Counted from the stretch's first letter, positions 1 to 10,059 are shown. The stretch: DNA of 64,000 nt from an uncultured Cyclobacteriaceae bacterium (GCA_943788235.1 CALSPM010000007.1:23468-87467), one strand, 5' to 3'. The notes: a model not told the origin generated them from the sequence alone. Program-made: numbers and translations.

Positions 1-206
1 TAATTACACAAAAAAATACAGCACAATGCAACCCCTGCATCGTCATGATTTTTTAAAAAATAGGATCATCACCCAACTAGAGTTATTCCTTTTCGGTGAA
101 AAAACATTCAGTCGGAAGAATTATATTTTACTTAAAAAATGACTGACTGTTTATGCAGTGCTGTCTTGAAATGTTAGAGATTTAAAAAACTCAATATTCC
201 TGAATT

Positions 207-3053
207 CTACTGTTTTTGCTTCCCTTCAGCATCTAATTTAATCAATTCATAATCTAATTTTTTAAGAGGGGCCAAATTCCTCGCACCATCGCCTACGATG
301 ACCACATAAAATTGACTCAGATCTAGATATTTTTTTGCAAGTGCATTGAGTTCTTTTTTAGTTATATCTGTTATCAATTTACTCTGATTATCAATAAAAG
401 AATTGCCCAGGTCGTAATGAACAATACGCCTTAAAAAAGATGATTTTTGCCATGGCGTTTCATAATCCAAAACTTCTCTTTGTCCGATTGAATTTTTCAT
501 AAATTGAAGCTCATCATCAGTGATACCTTTTTCGCGATAACCTTCAATTTCTTGAATGATTTCATAAATGGCACTGTCTGTTGCTTGCGCCAACACACCT
601 GAATAGACAGAAAATGAGCCAGGTTCATCAGAGGACGAAAAATAACTTCTTGCACCATAGGTCCATCCTTTGTCTTCTCTTAGATTAAGATTAATTCTAC
701 TATTAAACGAACCCCCTAAGGTGTAGTTCATTAAGTATGATTTGAAATAATCTCCCGTTGGACTGTAGATCAAGTCTGTTACATAACCTGCCCTAATTTG
801 AGATTGGGGAGCCTCTGGTTTATCTACAAAATAAATTTTCAATTTCTCCGGAGTCGAGGTTTTGGGTAGTTTTGGAATTTGAACATTTTTATTTTCCCAA
901 TCATGAAGAAAGCTGAGTTTTTCTAATAATTCTGTTTTATTTTGATTGTTTATCGCACCTACGACCACTAACTCTGAGAGATTAGGAGAGTAATAATTAT
1001 TGTAAAAATTAACGACATCATCTAATTTTATATTGGCTATAGTTTCCTCGGATCCATATGAAGGGATAGAATAGATGTGATTTTCCCCATAAATCAACTG
1101 ATAATAAATATTATCTGCAATACTCGAAGGATCCTCCTGACCTGCTTTGATACTCTCAAGTTGTTGTTTGAAAATGCGATCAAAATCTTTTTGTTTAAAG
1201 GCGGGATGGAGTAATATTTCTTCCGCCAATTGTAGGGTTTCTTCAATGTTCTTATTGAGGGTATTGATGGTCATGTAAGTACCGTCGTCGTCTGATCTCA
1301 CATAAATGCTACTTCCTAATTTGCGCAACTCTTCTTGAATTTCTTCAGAAGAATATTTTTCTGTGGACTCATTGAGCATACTAGCGGTAAGTGATGCCAA
1401 TCCACTTTTTGAGGGATCATACGCATCTAGTCTGTGACCTCCGTTGAGCGTTAACAATAAAGTAGTTGTGGGAATCTCATTATTTGCAGTACCAATGATT
1501 TGTAAACCATTCTCGAATGAGGCCTGCCAGTATTCTGGCACTTTCAACGTAGGTCTTGGACCCGCAGCAGGTTGAATACTCCTATCAAAAATGTCTTCGG
1601 CTTTTTGATAGGTTAGGTTGCTATAATCAGCTTTTTCGAAGTCATTTATGGTATCCAAGCTTTTAAAGAAATTATCGGCTTTGGCTGGTAGTACCTCTTC
1701 ATCTGGCAAGTAACTCATAATAACACTGGATTTTTCTTTGATGTATTTATTGAAAACAAGCATCACGTCTGCTGCTGAAATGTCCAGATATCTTTGCAAA
1801 TCTTGATTGATTAAATTTGGATTTCCAAACATGAATTGATAATTGGCCAATTGTGATACTTTTCCACTTACGCTTGCCAAGCCATTGATAACGTCAGATT
1901 CACGACCTGCTTTGAATTTGATTAAATCTCTTTCATTCACTCCTGCTGCTTCAAATTCGTCAAGTGTATTGCGTATTTCCAATTCAAATTCGGATAGTGT
2001 TTGTCCAGAGTAAGGAAGAACAATCAGAGAGAATTCTCCAGCATGTTCAGCAGCAGGGTGTGAAGCGGAAGCTTGAATCGCTTTTTCTGTTTCCACAAAT
2101 TTTTTGAATAAGTAGGAGCTTTGACCGATGCCTAGAATGTCGGCAAGGCCATCTAATGCAGCTTCATCTGGATGCATGTGTGGTACGGTAGGGTAAGTCA
2201 TCATGATCGCTGGAAAGCGGATATTATTGTCTATATGTGAAATGTATCGATCCGAATTAATCTCTGGTAAGGGCAACTTCATTTTTTCTACTTCCGGTCC
2301 GCGTGGTATGGAGCCGAAATATTTTTCTACCATTGTAAGGACTTCTTTTGGATTAATATCACCGCCAATGGTTATGGCAGCATTATTAGGACCATACCAA
2401 CGCAGAAAAAAATTCTTTAAATCATTTAAAGAAGCTCTATCAAGATCTTCAAGATACCCAATGGTACTCCAAGAATAGGGGTGCCCGTGTGGATAAAGAG
2501 CAGCAATGGTTTTTTCATTCCACATACCATACGGTCTATTTAAATAATTTTGTCCTTTTTCGTTTTTAACGGTCGCACGTTGAATTTCAAATTTTTCTTG
2601 AGTGACCGCATCTAGGAAAAAACCCATGCGATCTGCTTCCAACCAAAGCATAGATTCTAGTTGATTATTTGGGACTGTTTGATAATAATTGGTACGATCA
2701 CGGTTAGTTGAACCATTTAAATTACCTCCAGATTCTGTCACAATTTTGAAATGCGCCTCATCGGCCACATTATCGGATCCTTGAAACATCATATGTTCAA
2801 AAAAGTGGGCAAATCCTGATTTTTTAATTTCCTCTCTCGCTGATCCTACATGATAGGTGATGTCTATGTGTATCAAAGGATCGGAATGATCCTCATGAAG
2901 GATTAAAGTCAAACCGTTGGATAATTCATACTTCTCGTAAGGGATGACTATGTCGCTATCGGATTTATCAACTTTTTCAATGAGCTTAGTCTGCCCAAAG
3001 CCAGTCGAAATCATGATTACTTGAAATAGTATTATTGATAAAAGAATCCTCAT
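207..3053 (-). CDS. Exported M16 family zinc metallopeptidase (two-domain, pitrilysin type)
   Basis: Predicted secreted or periplasmic zinc protease that cleaves peptides in a closed chamber made of two M16 halves. Counting from the start chosen here, the inverted zinc motif HFFEH is at residues 83-87 and the third ligand Glu is near 165 in VKNEKG. A second, inactive M16-like half fills roughly residues 500-940, so both halves are in one chain, as in many Bacteroidota homologues of about 950 residues. The start at 3053 puts a hydrophobic signal segment (MRILLSIILFQ) directly at the N-terminus. The frame stays open to an ATG at 3137, which would add 28 basic residues before the signal. A promoter-like box at 3160-3167 allows either start. 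The physiological substrate cannot be read from the sequence. Family call is secure; start is moderate. Confidence 0.9.
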   Translation of the reverse strand: MRILLSIILFQVIMISTGFGQTKLIEKVDKSDSDIVIPYEKYELSNGLTLILHEDHSDPLIHIDITYHVGSAREEIKKSGFAHFFEHMMFQGSDNVADEAHFKIVTESGGNLNGSTNRDRTNYYQTVPNNQLESMLWLEADRMGFFLDAVTQEKFEIQRATVKNEKGQNYLNRPYGMWNEKTIAALYPHGHPYSWSTIGYLEDLDRASLNDLKNFFLRWYGPNNAAITIGGDINPKEVLTMVEKYFGSIPRGPEVEKMKLPLPEINSDRYISHIDNNIRFPAIMMTYPTVPHMHPDEAALDGLADILGIGQSSYLFKKFVETEKAIQASASHPAAEHAGEFSLIVLPYSGQTLSEFELEIRNTLDEFEAAGVNERDLIKFKAGRESDVINGLASVSGKVSQLANYQFMFGNPNLINQDLQRYLDISAADVMLVFNKYIKEKSSVIMSYLPDEEVLPAKADNFFKSLDTINDFEKADYSNLTYQKAEDIFDRSIQPAAGPRPTLKVPEYWQASFENGLQIIGTANNEIPTTTLLLTLNGGHRLDAYDPSKSGLASLTASMLNESTEKYSSEEIQEELRKLGSSIYVRSDDDGTYMTINTLNKNIEETLQLAEEILLHPAFKQKDFDRIFKQQLESIKAGQEDPSSIADNIYYQLIYGENHIYSIPSYGSEETIANIKLDDVVNFYNNYYSPNLSELVVVGAINNQNKTELLEKLSFLHDWENKNVQIPKLPKTSTPEKLKIYFVDKPEAPQSQIRAGYVTDLIYSPTGDYFKSYLMNYTLGGSFNSRINLNLREDKGWTYGARSYFSSSDEPGSFSVYSGVLAQATDSAIYEIIQEIEGYREKGITDDELQFMKNSIGQREVLDYETPWQKSSFLRRIVHYDLGNSFIDNQSKLITDITKKELNALAKKYLDLSQFYVVIVGDGARNLAPLKKLDYELIKLDAEGKQKQ

Positions 3054-3159
3054 TTTTTGTCTTTTTGAATTAAAATTAGATTTTGATGCTTGTTTAATCG
3101 TAGATTTTATCTTGAGCTTTATAGAATTCTCGAGCATCTGTTAATACCCAAAAAAAATT

Positions 3160-3167
3160 CAAATATA
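3160..3167 (-). promoter_or_regulatory. Candidate -7 box (TATATTTG) for the M16 peptidase gene
   Basis: On the minus strand the sequence reads TATATTTG, an exact match to the Bacteroidota -7 pattern TAnnTTTG. No good -33 TTG is present at the usual spacing; the closest is ATG 19 bases upstream. Transcription would start near 3153. The box sits just past the end of the sulfatase gene, so the peptidase can be transcribed on its own. Confidence 0.4.
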
Positions 3168-3189
3168 GAACAAAAACCTACTGATACAT

Positions 3190-4725
3190 TTACTTATCAC
3201 CCAAAATAGTCAAATTAAACTTATCGATGGAAGGGTCAGTGTGAGCTTCACGCATGATCGCTTCCATCTCGGCTACCCGCTTGGGGTATTGATCACTTAT
3301 ATCGGTTTCTTCACGTGGGTCCTTACTTAAATCATAGAGGGCTGTGTTGATATTATCTTGGTGCAGATCTTTACGAATGGCTTTCCACTGATTTTTACGT
3401 ACCGCTTGTTGTCCACCATAGGCTGGGAACTCCCAATAGAGATAATCATGTTCTGATTGCTTTTTACCTTGAAGTGTGGGTAGAAAACTAATTCCATCAC
3501 GTTGTTTAGTATCTTTATATTCTACTATTTCCGCCAATGTGGGAAAGACATCCCAAAAGGCAGATATATGCGTAGTTATCATATTGGCCGCAATTTGATT
3601 AGGCCAAGTGGCAATCATGGGAACGCGAATGCCCCCTTCGTGTGTAAATCCTTTTCCCCAACCTCTTCCCGTATTGAAAGGGCCAGCGCTATGGAAGTGA
3701 TGTGGATCTACGCCACCAATATCATAAGTGGGCCCGTTGTCACTAGTGAAAATTATCAATGTGTTTTCATACAATCCAAGGGTTTTAAGTTTATGAACTA
3801 GCTCCCCCACTTGTTGATCGAGCAAATTAATCATGGCAGCGTAGGTGGCTCTTGGATATTGATTGGGAAAGTAACTCTTGCCTCCTGTATAGGGTAATTC
3901 GGCTCCTATTATTTCACGGTATTTGGTTTGATATTTTTTTGGTATTTGTAACGGCAAATGTGGTAAGGGCGATGCATAATAAAGAAAAAATTGATTTTCT
4001 TTATTTTTATCAATGAAATTAAGAGCCTGCTCATGCATCAAGGAAGGTGCATACTCTCTTTGCTCAAAGGCTCTATAGGATTTGGAATCATAGGTATCAG
4101 CTAAAGAATCTAATGCCATGCCTGGCGAAATTAGTTCATTATTCAGCCCTATTTTTTGTTCATTTTCCCATAAATGTTTGGGATATAAATTGTGCGCTTG
4201 TCTTTGGCAATTATATCCATAAAAATAGTCAAATCCCTGTTTGTTTGGGGTACCATCGGTTCCGGGAGCACCCAAGCCCCATTTACCGACTAGGCCTGTG
4301 ATGTATCCATTTTTTTGTAACATTTCTGCTAAAGTAAAAGTAGTATCTGGAATGGGTCTTTGACCCTCCAATGAAGCATTAGCAACGGCTGTGGCATAAT
4401 TCCAAACATCTCCCCGTTCAGCCCATTCATCGTTTCCTCTTATGTAAGCATGTCCTGAATGTAGCCCGGTGAGCAACATGTATCTACTGGGTGCACAAAC
4501 TGGTGAGCCACTGTAATGTTGAGTAAACCTCATACCATCACGTGCAAGTGCATCAATATGGGGTGTTTGGATAATTTTTTGTCCATATATCCCCAGTTCT
4601 CCATATCCTAAATCGTCGGCAAGGATATAGATAATATTAGGTTCAGTCGAATTTACTTCGACTGAATGGCACTGAAATAAGGTTGTAATCAGTAATAATA
4701 TGAGAGGTAAGAATAAATTTTTCAT
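3190..4725 (-). CDS. Lipoprotein sulfatase (arylsulfatase family, Cys-type formylglycine site)
   Basis: Sulfatase that hydrolyses sulfate esters, probably on a sulfated sugar or polysaccharide. The N-terminus is a lipoprotein signal with a candidate lipobox Cys at 19 (TLFQC), so the enzyme is likely membrane-anchored outside the cytoplasm. The metal-binding ADD is at residues 36-38, and the CAPSR motif at 77-81 is the C-x-P-x-R site whose Cys is converted to formylglycine. The later SDNG (about 329-332) and KGFTHEGG segments are typical of the family. At 511 residues it is of normal length. The next gene upstream (4798-7362, same strand) is a propeller/cytochrome c lipoprotein, which suggests joint use of a carbohydrate. 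No sulfatase-maturing enzyme is in the window. The exact substrate is unknown. Confidence 0.92.
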   Translation of the reverse strand: MKNLFLPLILLLITTLFQCHSVEVNSTEPNIIYILADDLGYGELGIYGQKIIQTPHIDALARDGMRFTQHYSGSPVCAPSRYMLLTGLHSGHAYIRGNDEWAERGDVWNYATAVANASLEGQRPIPDTTFTLAEMLQKNGYITGLVGKWGLGAPGTDGTPNKQGFDYFYGYNCQRQAHNLYPKHLWENEQKIGLNNELISPGMALDSLADTYDSKSYRAFEQREYAPSLMHEQALNFIDKNKENQFFLYYASPLPHLPLQIPKKYQTKYREIIGAELPYTGGKSYFPNQYPRATYAAMINLLDQQVGELVHKLKTLGLYENTLIIFTSDNGPTYDIGGVDPHHFHSAGPFNTGRGWGKGFTHEGGIRVPMIATWPNQIAANMITTHISAFWDVFPTLAEIVEYKDTKQRDGISFLPTLQGKKQSEHDYLYWEFPAYGGQQAVRKNQWKAIRKDLHQDNINTALYDLSKDPREETDISDQYPKRVAEMEAIMREAHTDPSIDKFNLTILGDK

Positions 4726-4797
4726 CCGATCAGAAGAGTATTATTTTTTTTAAAAATTCATGCTGCCTAAAGGATAATTTCATACTTTGTATCTAGT

Positions 4798-7362
4798 TTA
4801 ATAGGGATATAAGGAATTATCATCTTGTCCCCCCGCCAAAAGGTACGTCATTAAATCTACAACTTCTTGCTCATTGAGGCGATTTAATAAAGCAGGAAAC
4901 ATTTGAGACTGTAGGGAGCGTTTTTTTTCTTTTATTGAGGAGAGATGAATTTTGGTCACCTTTTCAGGGGTTAAAGGGTTTAGCATGACCAATAGAGAAT
5001 CGCTCGTTTCTTCTACTATTTTAGCGAACCAACGATCGCCATTATTTAGATGAATTTCACTCATCATATATTGATCCGATATTTCAGCATCCGGATTGAT
5101 GATGGCATGGGCCATGTCTTTGACCGTAAATCTTGAGGCTAATTGGGTTAGATCTGGGCCAATGTTATTCCCCTTGTTTTGAACGCGGTGGCAAGCTTGA
5201 CATAATGCAGCTTCAAACATATGCCGTCCGTTGATATAATTTGGAATGATTTTTTTATTTTTCATTACATCTTCAACATCTCCAACTTTCCAATTTTTTC
5301 CGGGCCCTTTGGGTACAGGAAGGTTAGCTAATACATTTTGCCCATATTGGCCTATCTGATAGCCCGATATTTTTTCAAATTTTGGTCGTTCGATTTTTGG
5401 TAAATGGTCAAGTGCATTGGAGAGTATTTTCAGTAAATATCCACGGTAACTATTGCCACCCTCTCGATCCCAGAATTCATTGAACCCATTGAAGTATTCG
5501 TTGCGTAAATCAGCAGTCCATCCAAATTTGTAATGAGAAAGTGCCGACATGAGGGCTATTTTATAACTGCTGGGCGTTCTATTTCGCATGGCTTTGACCG
5601 AGGGGCCGTACATCTCACTTCTTTCTGCAAGGCTGTCTGGAATAAGTATTTTTAAACGCTCCTCATCTATTTCGGACCAGAGGGTCATTATTTTCTTAAC
5701 CCAAATTGAATTTTGACTTTTATTGAAAAGAGCAGCTAATTCTTCATTGATAAATTGATTTTTTGATGGAAAAATAGGTAACCATTGGTTTTCTAAAGGA
5801 GCTGTATTGAGTTCATTGTTTCGGATGATTAAAAGCGCCTCTGCTCTGAGTATACTCAGCTGTTCAGATGGAGTGAGTTGTTTGGTTTTTACCTCACTCA
5901 GCAGGTGAAAAAGTTGTCGTTGTAGTAGGTGGTTGTTGGATCTAGCAACTGCCAAAGCATATGCTACTTTTTTAGCAAATTCAGTATTTGGCTGTATGTG
6001 TGATGCCCATATTTTAACGCCATGATTCTCCAAGGCAATTCTGGCACTGTGAGCGATATAGCGTTCACTGTTTCCGATATTTTCCCAAATTAAATCATAA
6101 TCAGCGACTAAACTGGTATCGTGATAGCTATCCAGTAATCTTCTTAATTTAAGTGCTTTAGTTTGCGTTTCTTTTTCTTCTTTTTGATCACTTCTATCTG
6201 ACCAAACTCGATAAAGTCCAGAGGCTAGTCTTCGGCCACCAGTGGTAAAATACATTGCTCCATCAGCCCCAAAGGTTATATCAGTAAGTGGGAGGGGAAC
6301 CCCATTAAGAAATTCTAATGACTTGGCTGTATAGCTGGCTCCTGATGATTCTAATTCGATGTGATACATGGTTCCGAAACTCCAGTCGCAAACGAATAAA
6401 CCCTTATTGTATGGAGGAGGAAAATGACTTGCTGCTGCAGAGACGACTCCTGTCGGACTTCCTTGTCCGACATCTAGTATACCGGGCAAATTATCTGGAT
6501 AATATTTTGGCCATTTGGCTGAGCCCGTTCTCCAGCCAAATTCTGAACCTGACGTTACATGGCATACTCGAACAGGACGGTACCAAGGAAGACCTAGATC
6601 CCACTCCATGTCAGAGTCAAAAGTGAATAATTCGCCTACTTCATTGAAGGCGATGTCATAGGCATTGCGATAACCCGAGGAATAGATTTCCCAAAAGCTG
6701 CCTGAACTATCTGTTCTTGCAATCCATCCACCTGGCGCTTGACGATCGGTCGCGTGACCGTTGGGATCCTTCATAGTCTCTGTTAATCTGTCCTCAGCCC
6801 AGGGGTTGTATGCTCTAGAAGTATAACCGTTTGGTAAATTGGTGTGATTACCAGCAATTACATAAATCAAATTATCAGGACCAAGTTGAATTCCGTGAGG
6901 TCCATGTTCGCCCCATCCATCTAATTGCTGTAAAAAAAGTGCCGAATCGAGTTGACCATCTTGGCTGCTATCAAACAATCTGTACAAGCCGCTGTTTTGA
7001 ATATTGCGATCATTCATCATTACATATAGACTGTTGTGAGACCAGAGTAATCCTTGGGCTTTACCCAAATGTTTGAAATCGAGCGGAGTCACTTGAATAG
7101 AGTCTTTACTACCTATTTCTGGCATGTTCAACCAATATATTTTACCGTATTGATCGGAGGAAATAAATAAATCTTCTTTTACGTGAGTTAAAGATACCCA
7201 GGACCCCAGACTATCCGCACTAGGGGCAAGTAGTTTTTCTATTTTGAATCCTTCAGGGACCTCGATATGGGTAAGATTATTGTATGGATCTTGACAAGAA
7301 CAAAAAATGATCAGGCATAAAATTAATTGAATTTTTTTCACAAGGTTCTCAATTATATTCAA
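4798..7362 (-). CDS. Lipoprotein with sorbosone/glucose dehydrogenase-like propeller, HEAT-like middle and C-terminal cytochrome c domain
   Basis: Likely an extracytoplasmic sugar or alcohol dehydrogenase coupled to a haem domain. A lipoprotein signal ends at the Cys near 23 (IIFCSC). Residues about 30-390 look like the six-bladed PQQ-type propeller of membrane-bound dehydrogenase-like proteins, with repeated blade sequences such as GPHGIQLGPDNLIYV and ITFGADGAMYFTTGG. A helical HEAT-like stretch covers about 400-690. The C-terminus from about 700 carries CQACH at 721-725, the c-type haem site, in the context known from the Pirellula/Verrucomicrobium-type haem-binding domain. No PQQ biosynthesis gene is nearby, so cofactor and substrate are inference. 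It is the upstream gene of a minus-strand pair with the sulfatase and is divergent from the MFS transporter. Confidence 0.82.
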   Translation of the reverse strand: MNIIENLVKKIQLILCLIIFCSCQDPYNNLTHIEVPEGFKIEKLLAPSADSLGSWVSLTHVKEDLFISSDQYGKIYWLNMPEIGSKDSIQVTPLDFKHLGKAQGLLWSHNSLYVMMNDRNIQNSGLYRLFDSSQDGQLDSALFLQQLDGWGEHGPHGIQLGPDNLIYVIAGNHTNLPNGYTSRAYNPWAEDRLTETMKDPNGHATDRQAPGGWIARTDSSGSFWEIYSSGYRNAYDIAFNEVGELFTFDSDMEWDLGLPWYRPVRVCHVTSGSEFGWRTGSAKWPKYYPDNLPGILDVGQGSPTGVVSAAASHFPPPYNKGLFVCDWSFGTMYHIELESSGASYTAKSLEFLNGVPLPLTDITFGADGAMYFTTGGRRLASGLYRVWSDRSDQKEEKETQTKALKLRRLLDSYHDTSLVADYDLIWENIGNSERYIAHSARIALENHGVKIWASHIQPNTEFAKKVAYALAVARSNNHLLQRQLFHLLSEVKTKQLTPSEQLSILRAEALLIIRNNELNTAPLENQWLPIFPSKNQFINEELAALFNKSQNSIWVKKIMTLWSEIDEERLKILIPDSLAERSEMYGPSVKAMRNRTPSSYKIALMSALSHYKFGWTADLRNEYFNGFNEFWDREGGNSYRGYLLKILSNALDHLPKIERPKFEKISGYQIGQYGQNVLANLPVPKGPGKNWKVGDVEDVMKNKKIIPNYINGRHMFEAALCQACHRVQNKGNNIGPDLTQLASRFTVKDMAHAIINPDAEISDQYMMSEIHLNNGDRWFAKIVEETSDSLLVMLNPLTPEKVTKIHLSSIKEKKRSLQSQMFPALLNRLNEQEVVDLMTYLLAGGQDDNSLYPY

Positions 7363-7479
7363 GAAATATTTACGAGGGAATATTTAAAAAATTTATATTT
7401 AACAGTAATTAATTCTTCATTCGCACTATTAATTAACTTTAATATCGCTATAATTAATCAAAAATTCAACAAAACTGAT

Positions 7480-7548
7480 ATGAACATAAAAAACAGATTA
7501 TTCTACGGGAGCTGTTTTGCCTCTAATCACAACAGCACTTTCCTTTAG
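7480..7548 (+). pseudogene. Out-of-frame N-terminal piece of the following MFS transporter
   Basis: An ATG at 7480 opens MNIKNRLFYGSCF, a credible N-terminus for a sugar-type MFS permease, and then runs into a stop at 7546-7548. The transporter frame continues one base out of register. Removing one T from the TTTT at 7515-7518 joins the two parts as GSC-LPLITTALSFSIRAG, which restores the whole first membrane helix. From 7480 to 8689 there are 1210 bases, one more than a multiple of three. This is either a real frameshift or a homopolymer error in the sequence. Confidence 0.6.
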
Positions 7549-8689
7549 TATTCGAGCAGGAATTCTACCCCAGTTGGGACAAGAATTAAACTTAACAGCG
7601 GAAGAGTTGGGGTATATCAATTCAATGTGGTTTCTGGGATTTCCCATATCTATGGTCATTGGTGGCTTAATATATCATAAGGTGGGTGGTGCCAAAATTA
7701 TGCAATTTGCATTTTTTGCGCATGGAGTAGGTATTTTACTAACCATTTATTCTGGAAGTTATTTGGGTTTGCTTATTTCTACCCTGTTGATAGGCTTGGG
7801 TAATGGATGCACTGAGGCCGCTTGTAACCCTATGATTGCAGATGTTTATGAAGGTAGCTTGATGAGTAAAATGATGAATCGTTTTCATATGTGGTTTCCA
7901 GGTGGTATTGTAATAGGGAGTCTTTTATCGCAATTTATGACTGGAATGGAACTCAGTTGGGAAATGCAGATATGGGCAATAATGATTCCTACCCTGATCT
8001 ATGCTTATCTCTTCTTTGGTCAGTCCTGGCCTCAGGCGAAAGTCAAGGAAGCGGCAACCATATCTGGTAATTTTAGTGCCATGCTCAGTCCTTTATTTAT
8101 TTTCATGATGGTGTGTATGGCATTGACAGCGATCACAGAATTTGGTCCCCAACAATGGGTCGGCTTGATTTTAGCTAAAAGTGGTGCACAACCTATGATT
8201 ATTTTAGCATTAGTTACAGGCTTGATGGCAGTGGCCCGATTTTTTGGAGGTGAGATTGTCCATAGATTTGATCAGACAGGTGTGCTTTTAGGTTCTGCTG
8301 TTTTGGCGACTATTGGGGTATATCTTTTCAGTACTCAAACTGGGGTCATGTCCTATGTTGCGGCTGTATTTTTTGCTTTGGGCGTAGCCTATTTTTGGCC
8401 TAACATGATCGGATTTATAGCGGATAAAATACCAAAAAGTGGTGCTCTTGGTATGTCTATCATAGGTGCAGTAGGTATGTTTTCTACTTCAATTTTTCAG
8501 CCTATTATAGGGAAATGGATTGATTCGGATAAAACAGCTACGGCTGCCTTAGGGTTGACAGGAGATGAATTAGAATTGGTGGCTGGTCAAGCTACCTTAG
8601 GAACCATGGTCGTACTTCCTGCTTCATTAATTGTGCTGTTTACCCTACTGTTCTTTTGGGTAAAGAAATTAAATCTTCAAACAGCATAG
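7517..8689 (+). CDS. Major facilitator superfamily transporter, sugar-permease-like (N-terminus frameshifted)
   Basis: Inner-membrane transporter with about twelve predicted helices over 390 residues. Two six-helix halves are visible, split by a polar stretch around residues 165-190 (GQSWPQAKVKEAAT). The sequence resembles sugar or sugar-derivative permeases of Bacteroidota, with conserved FGPQQWVG and YFWPNMIGF segments; this is a family resemblance only. The frame as read can begin only at a TTG at 7517, which truncates the first helix; the true start is probably the ATG at 7480, one base out of frame (see the separate entry). The gene is divergent from the dehydrogenase-like lipoprotein, so the transporter, dehydrogenase and sulfatase may serve one substrate. 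Substrate is unknown. Confidence 0.85.
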   Translation: MPLITTALSFSIRAGILPQLGQELNLTAEELGYINSMWFLGFPISMVIGGLIYHKVGGAKIMQFAFFAHGVGILLTIYSGSYLGLLISTLLIGLGNGCTEAACNPMIADVYEGSLMSKMMNRFHMWFPGGIVIGSLLSQFMTGMELSWEMQIWAIMIPTLIYAYLFFGQSWPQAKVKEAATISGNFSAMLSPLFIFMMVCMALTAITEFGPQQWVGLILAKSGAQPMIILALVTGLMAVARFFGGEIVHRFDQTGVLLGSAVLATIGVYLFSTQTGVMSYVAAVFFALGVAYFWPNMIGFIADKIPKSGALGMSIIGAVGMFSTSIFQPIIGKWIDSDKTATAALGLTGDELELVAGQATLGTMVVLPASLIVLFTLLFFWVKKLNLQTA

Positions 8690-8767
8690 AAAATATTTCG
8701 TTCACGAAAAATAATATTTATCTATTTGAAAAGTATTCGAAAGAAGTCTTTTCATGTTTTATTTATA

Positions 8768-9910
8768 TTACATCAAGGCTTGTTTCCAGTCATTGATGAG
8801 ATCATCGATATGCTCAATTCCTAAGGAAAGTCGAAGTAGATTTATAGGTGTTTGACTTTCGGTGCCTTCTACGGATTTTCGATGCTCTACCAGGCTTTCG
8901 ACTCCGCCCAAACTGGTAGCTTGTATAAAAAGTTTGAGCCTATTGGTGATGGAAAGTGTTTGAGTTTCATCTCCATTGATCAGTAAAGAAAGCATACCTC
9001 CGAAACCCCCTTTCATTTGTTGTGCTGCAATTTCATGATTGGGATGATTTTTTAAGCCGGGATAAAGTACCCGCTGAATCTTTGGATGTTCGACTAACCA
9101 ATCTGCTAATTTTTGTGCATTCTCCGTTTGTTTAGTGACCCTAAGATGCAACGTTTGTATGCCTCTGAAAATAAGCCAACAGTCAAATGGGGATGGGATG
9201 GCACCCATCTGTACTTGAATAGATTGGATTCGAGTTGCTAAGTCTCCAAACGCTTTGAGAATGATACAGCCTCCTAAAACATCACTATGTCCTCCCAAAT
9301 ACTTAGTAGTTGAGTGGACGACGATGTCAGCGCCAAGGTCTAAAGGATTTTGGAGGACGGGAGTGGGCCAAGTATTGTCGACGGCAATCAATGCTTGATG
9401 GGCATGGGCCAATTTACTCAAGCTTTGAATATCTGATATTTTGAGTAGCGGATTAGATGGGGATTCAACCCAAATAAGACGGGTGCTTTGGGTTAAGGCA
9501 CTCGAAACGGCCTCTATGTCTGACATATCGACAAAACTATAGGAGAGACCCCACCTTGAGAATACCTCTTTCATGAGGAGATTTATGTTAAAATAAATAT
9601 CATCGGGTAGTATGACGTGATCACCCGTTTTTAAACTTTGAAATACGGCACTAATGGCAGCCATACCTGATCCAAAAGCAAAACCAGCCGTACCGTTTTC
9701 CAGGGATGCAATGCTTTTTTCTAGGGTTCTTCTATTGGGATTATCATCTCTACTGTATTTGTACCCCTCTTGATATTGGCCTTCTTGATCTCGTTCAAAA
9801 GTGGAAGATAAGTAGATAGGTGGGCTTACAGCATGTACTTCACTCTTGATATTTTGCGTACTTTTTAAGGCACGTGTCTCAAATTTCAAAAGTTGATTTT
9901 TTTTGGTCAC
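8768..9910 (-). CDS. Cys/Met metabolism PLP-dependent enzyme (cystathionine gamma-synthase/lyase type)
   Basis: Fold-type I PLP enzyme of trans-sulfuration. Family members make cystathionine from an activated homoserine, split it, or make homocysteine directly, and motifs alone do not separate these. The PLP lysine is K203 in HSTTKYLGGHSD, preceded by the AVDNTW segment (176-181) whose Asp contacts the pyridine nitrogen. YSRDDNP (52-58) is the conserved tyrosine/arginine loop that binds phosphate in the neighbouring subunit. SLGGVESLVEHR near the C-terminus is also typical. Length 380 is usual. The start is a GTG at 9910; no better in-frame ATG lies upstream. It stands alone with no other methionine or cysteine gene nearby. 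Family call is strong, exact reaction open. Confidence 0.9.
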   Translation of the reverse strand: MTKKNQLLKFETRALKSTQNIKSEVHAVSPPIYLSSTFERDQEGQYQEGYKYSRDDNPNRRTLEKSIASLENGTAGFAFGSGMAAISAVFQSLKTGDHVILPDDIYFNINLLMKEVFSRWGLSYSFVDMSDIEAVSSALTQSTRLIWVESPSNPLLKISDIQSLSKLAHAHQALIAVDNTWPTPVLQNPLDLGADIVVHSTTKYLGGHSDVLGGCIILKAFGDLATRIQSIQVQMGAIPSPFDCWLIFRGIQTLHLRVTKQTENAQKLADWLVEHPKIQRVLYPGLKNHPNHEIAAQQMKGGFGGMLSLLINGDETQTLSITNRLKLFIQATSLGGVESLVEHRKSVEGTESQTPINLLRLSLGIEHIDDLINDWKQALM

Positions 9911-10059
9911 GATATTATTTAAGTCAATATAGTAAAAAGAGATTGATTCTCTATTCTATAATCAATTACCTGCTACCAATCATTAAGCGCTGACCAGCAT
10001 TTGTTGCAGTGGCTCTAAAGCTTATTAAAGTTAATTATTTCGGATGACTTCACAAAGAA

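Noticed and set aside
7327..7479. Open frame from 7327 as an independent gene
   Set aside because: Its first 51 codons are AT-rich non-coding sequence overlapping the divergent gene start; only the part from 7480 belongs to a protein.
7515..7518. Programmed slippage at the TTTT runs (also 23411-23414)
   Set aside because: Four-base runs are too short for known transcriptional or ribosomal slippage sites and no stimulatory structure was seen.
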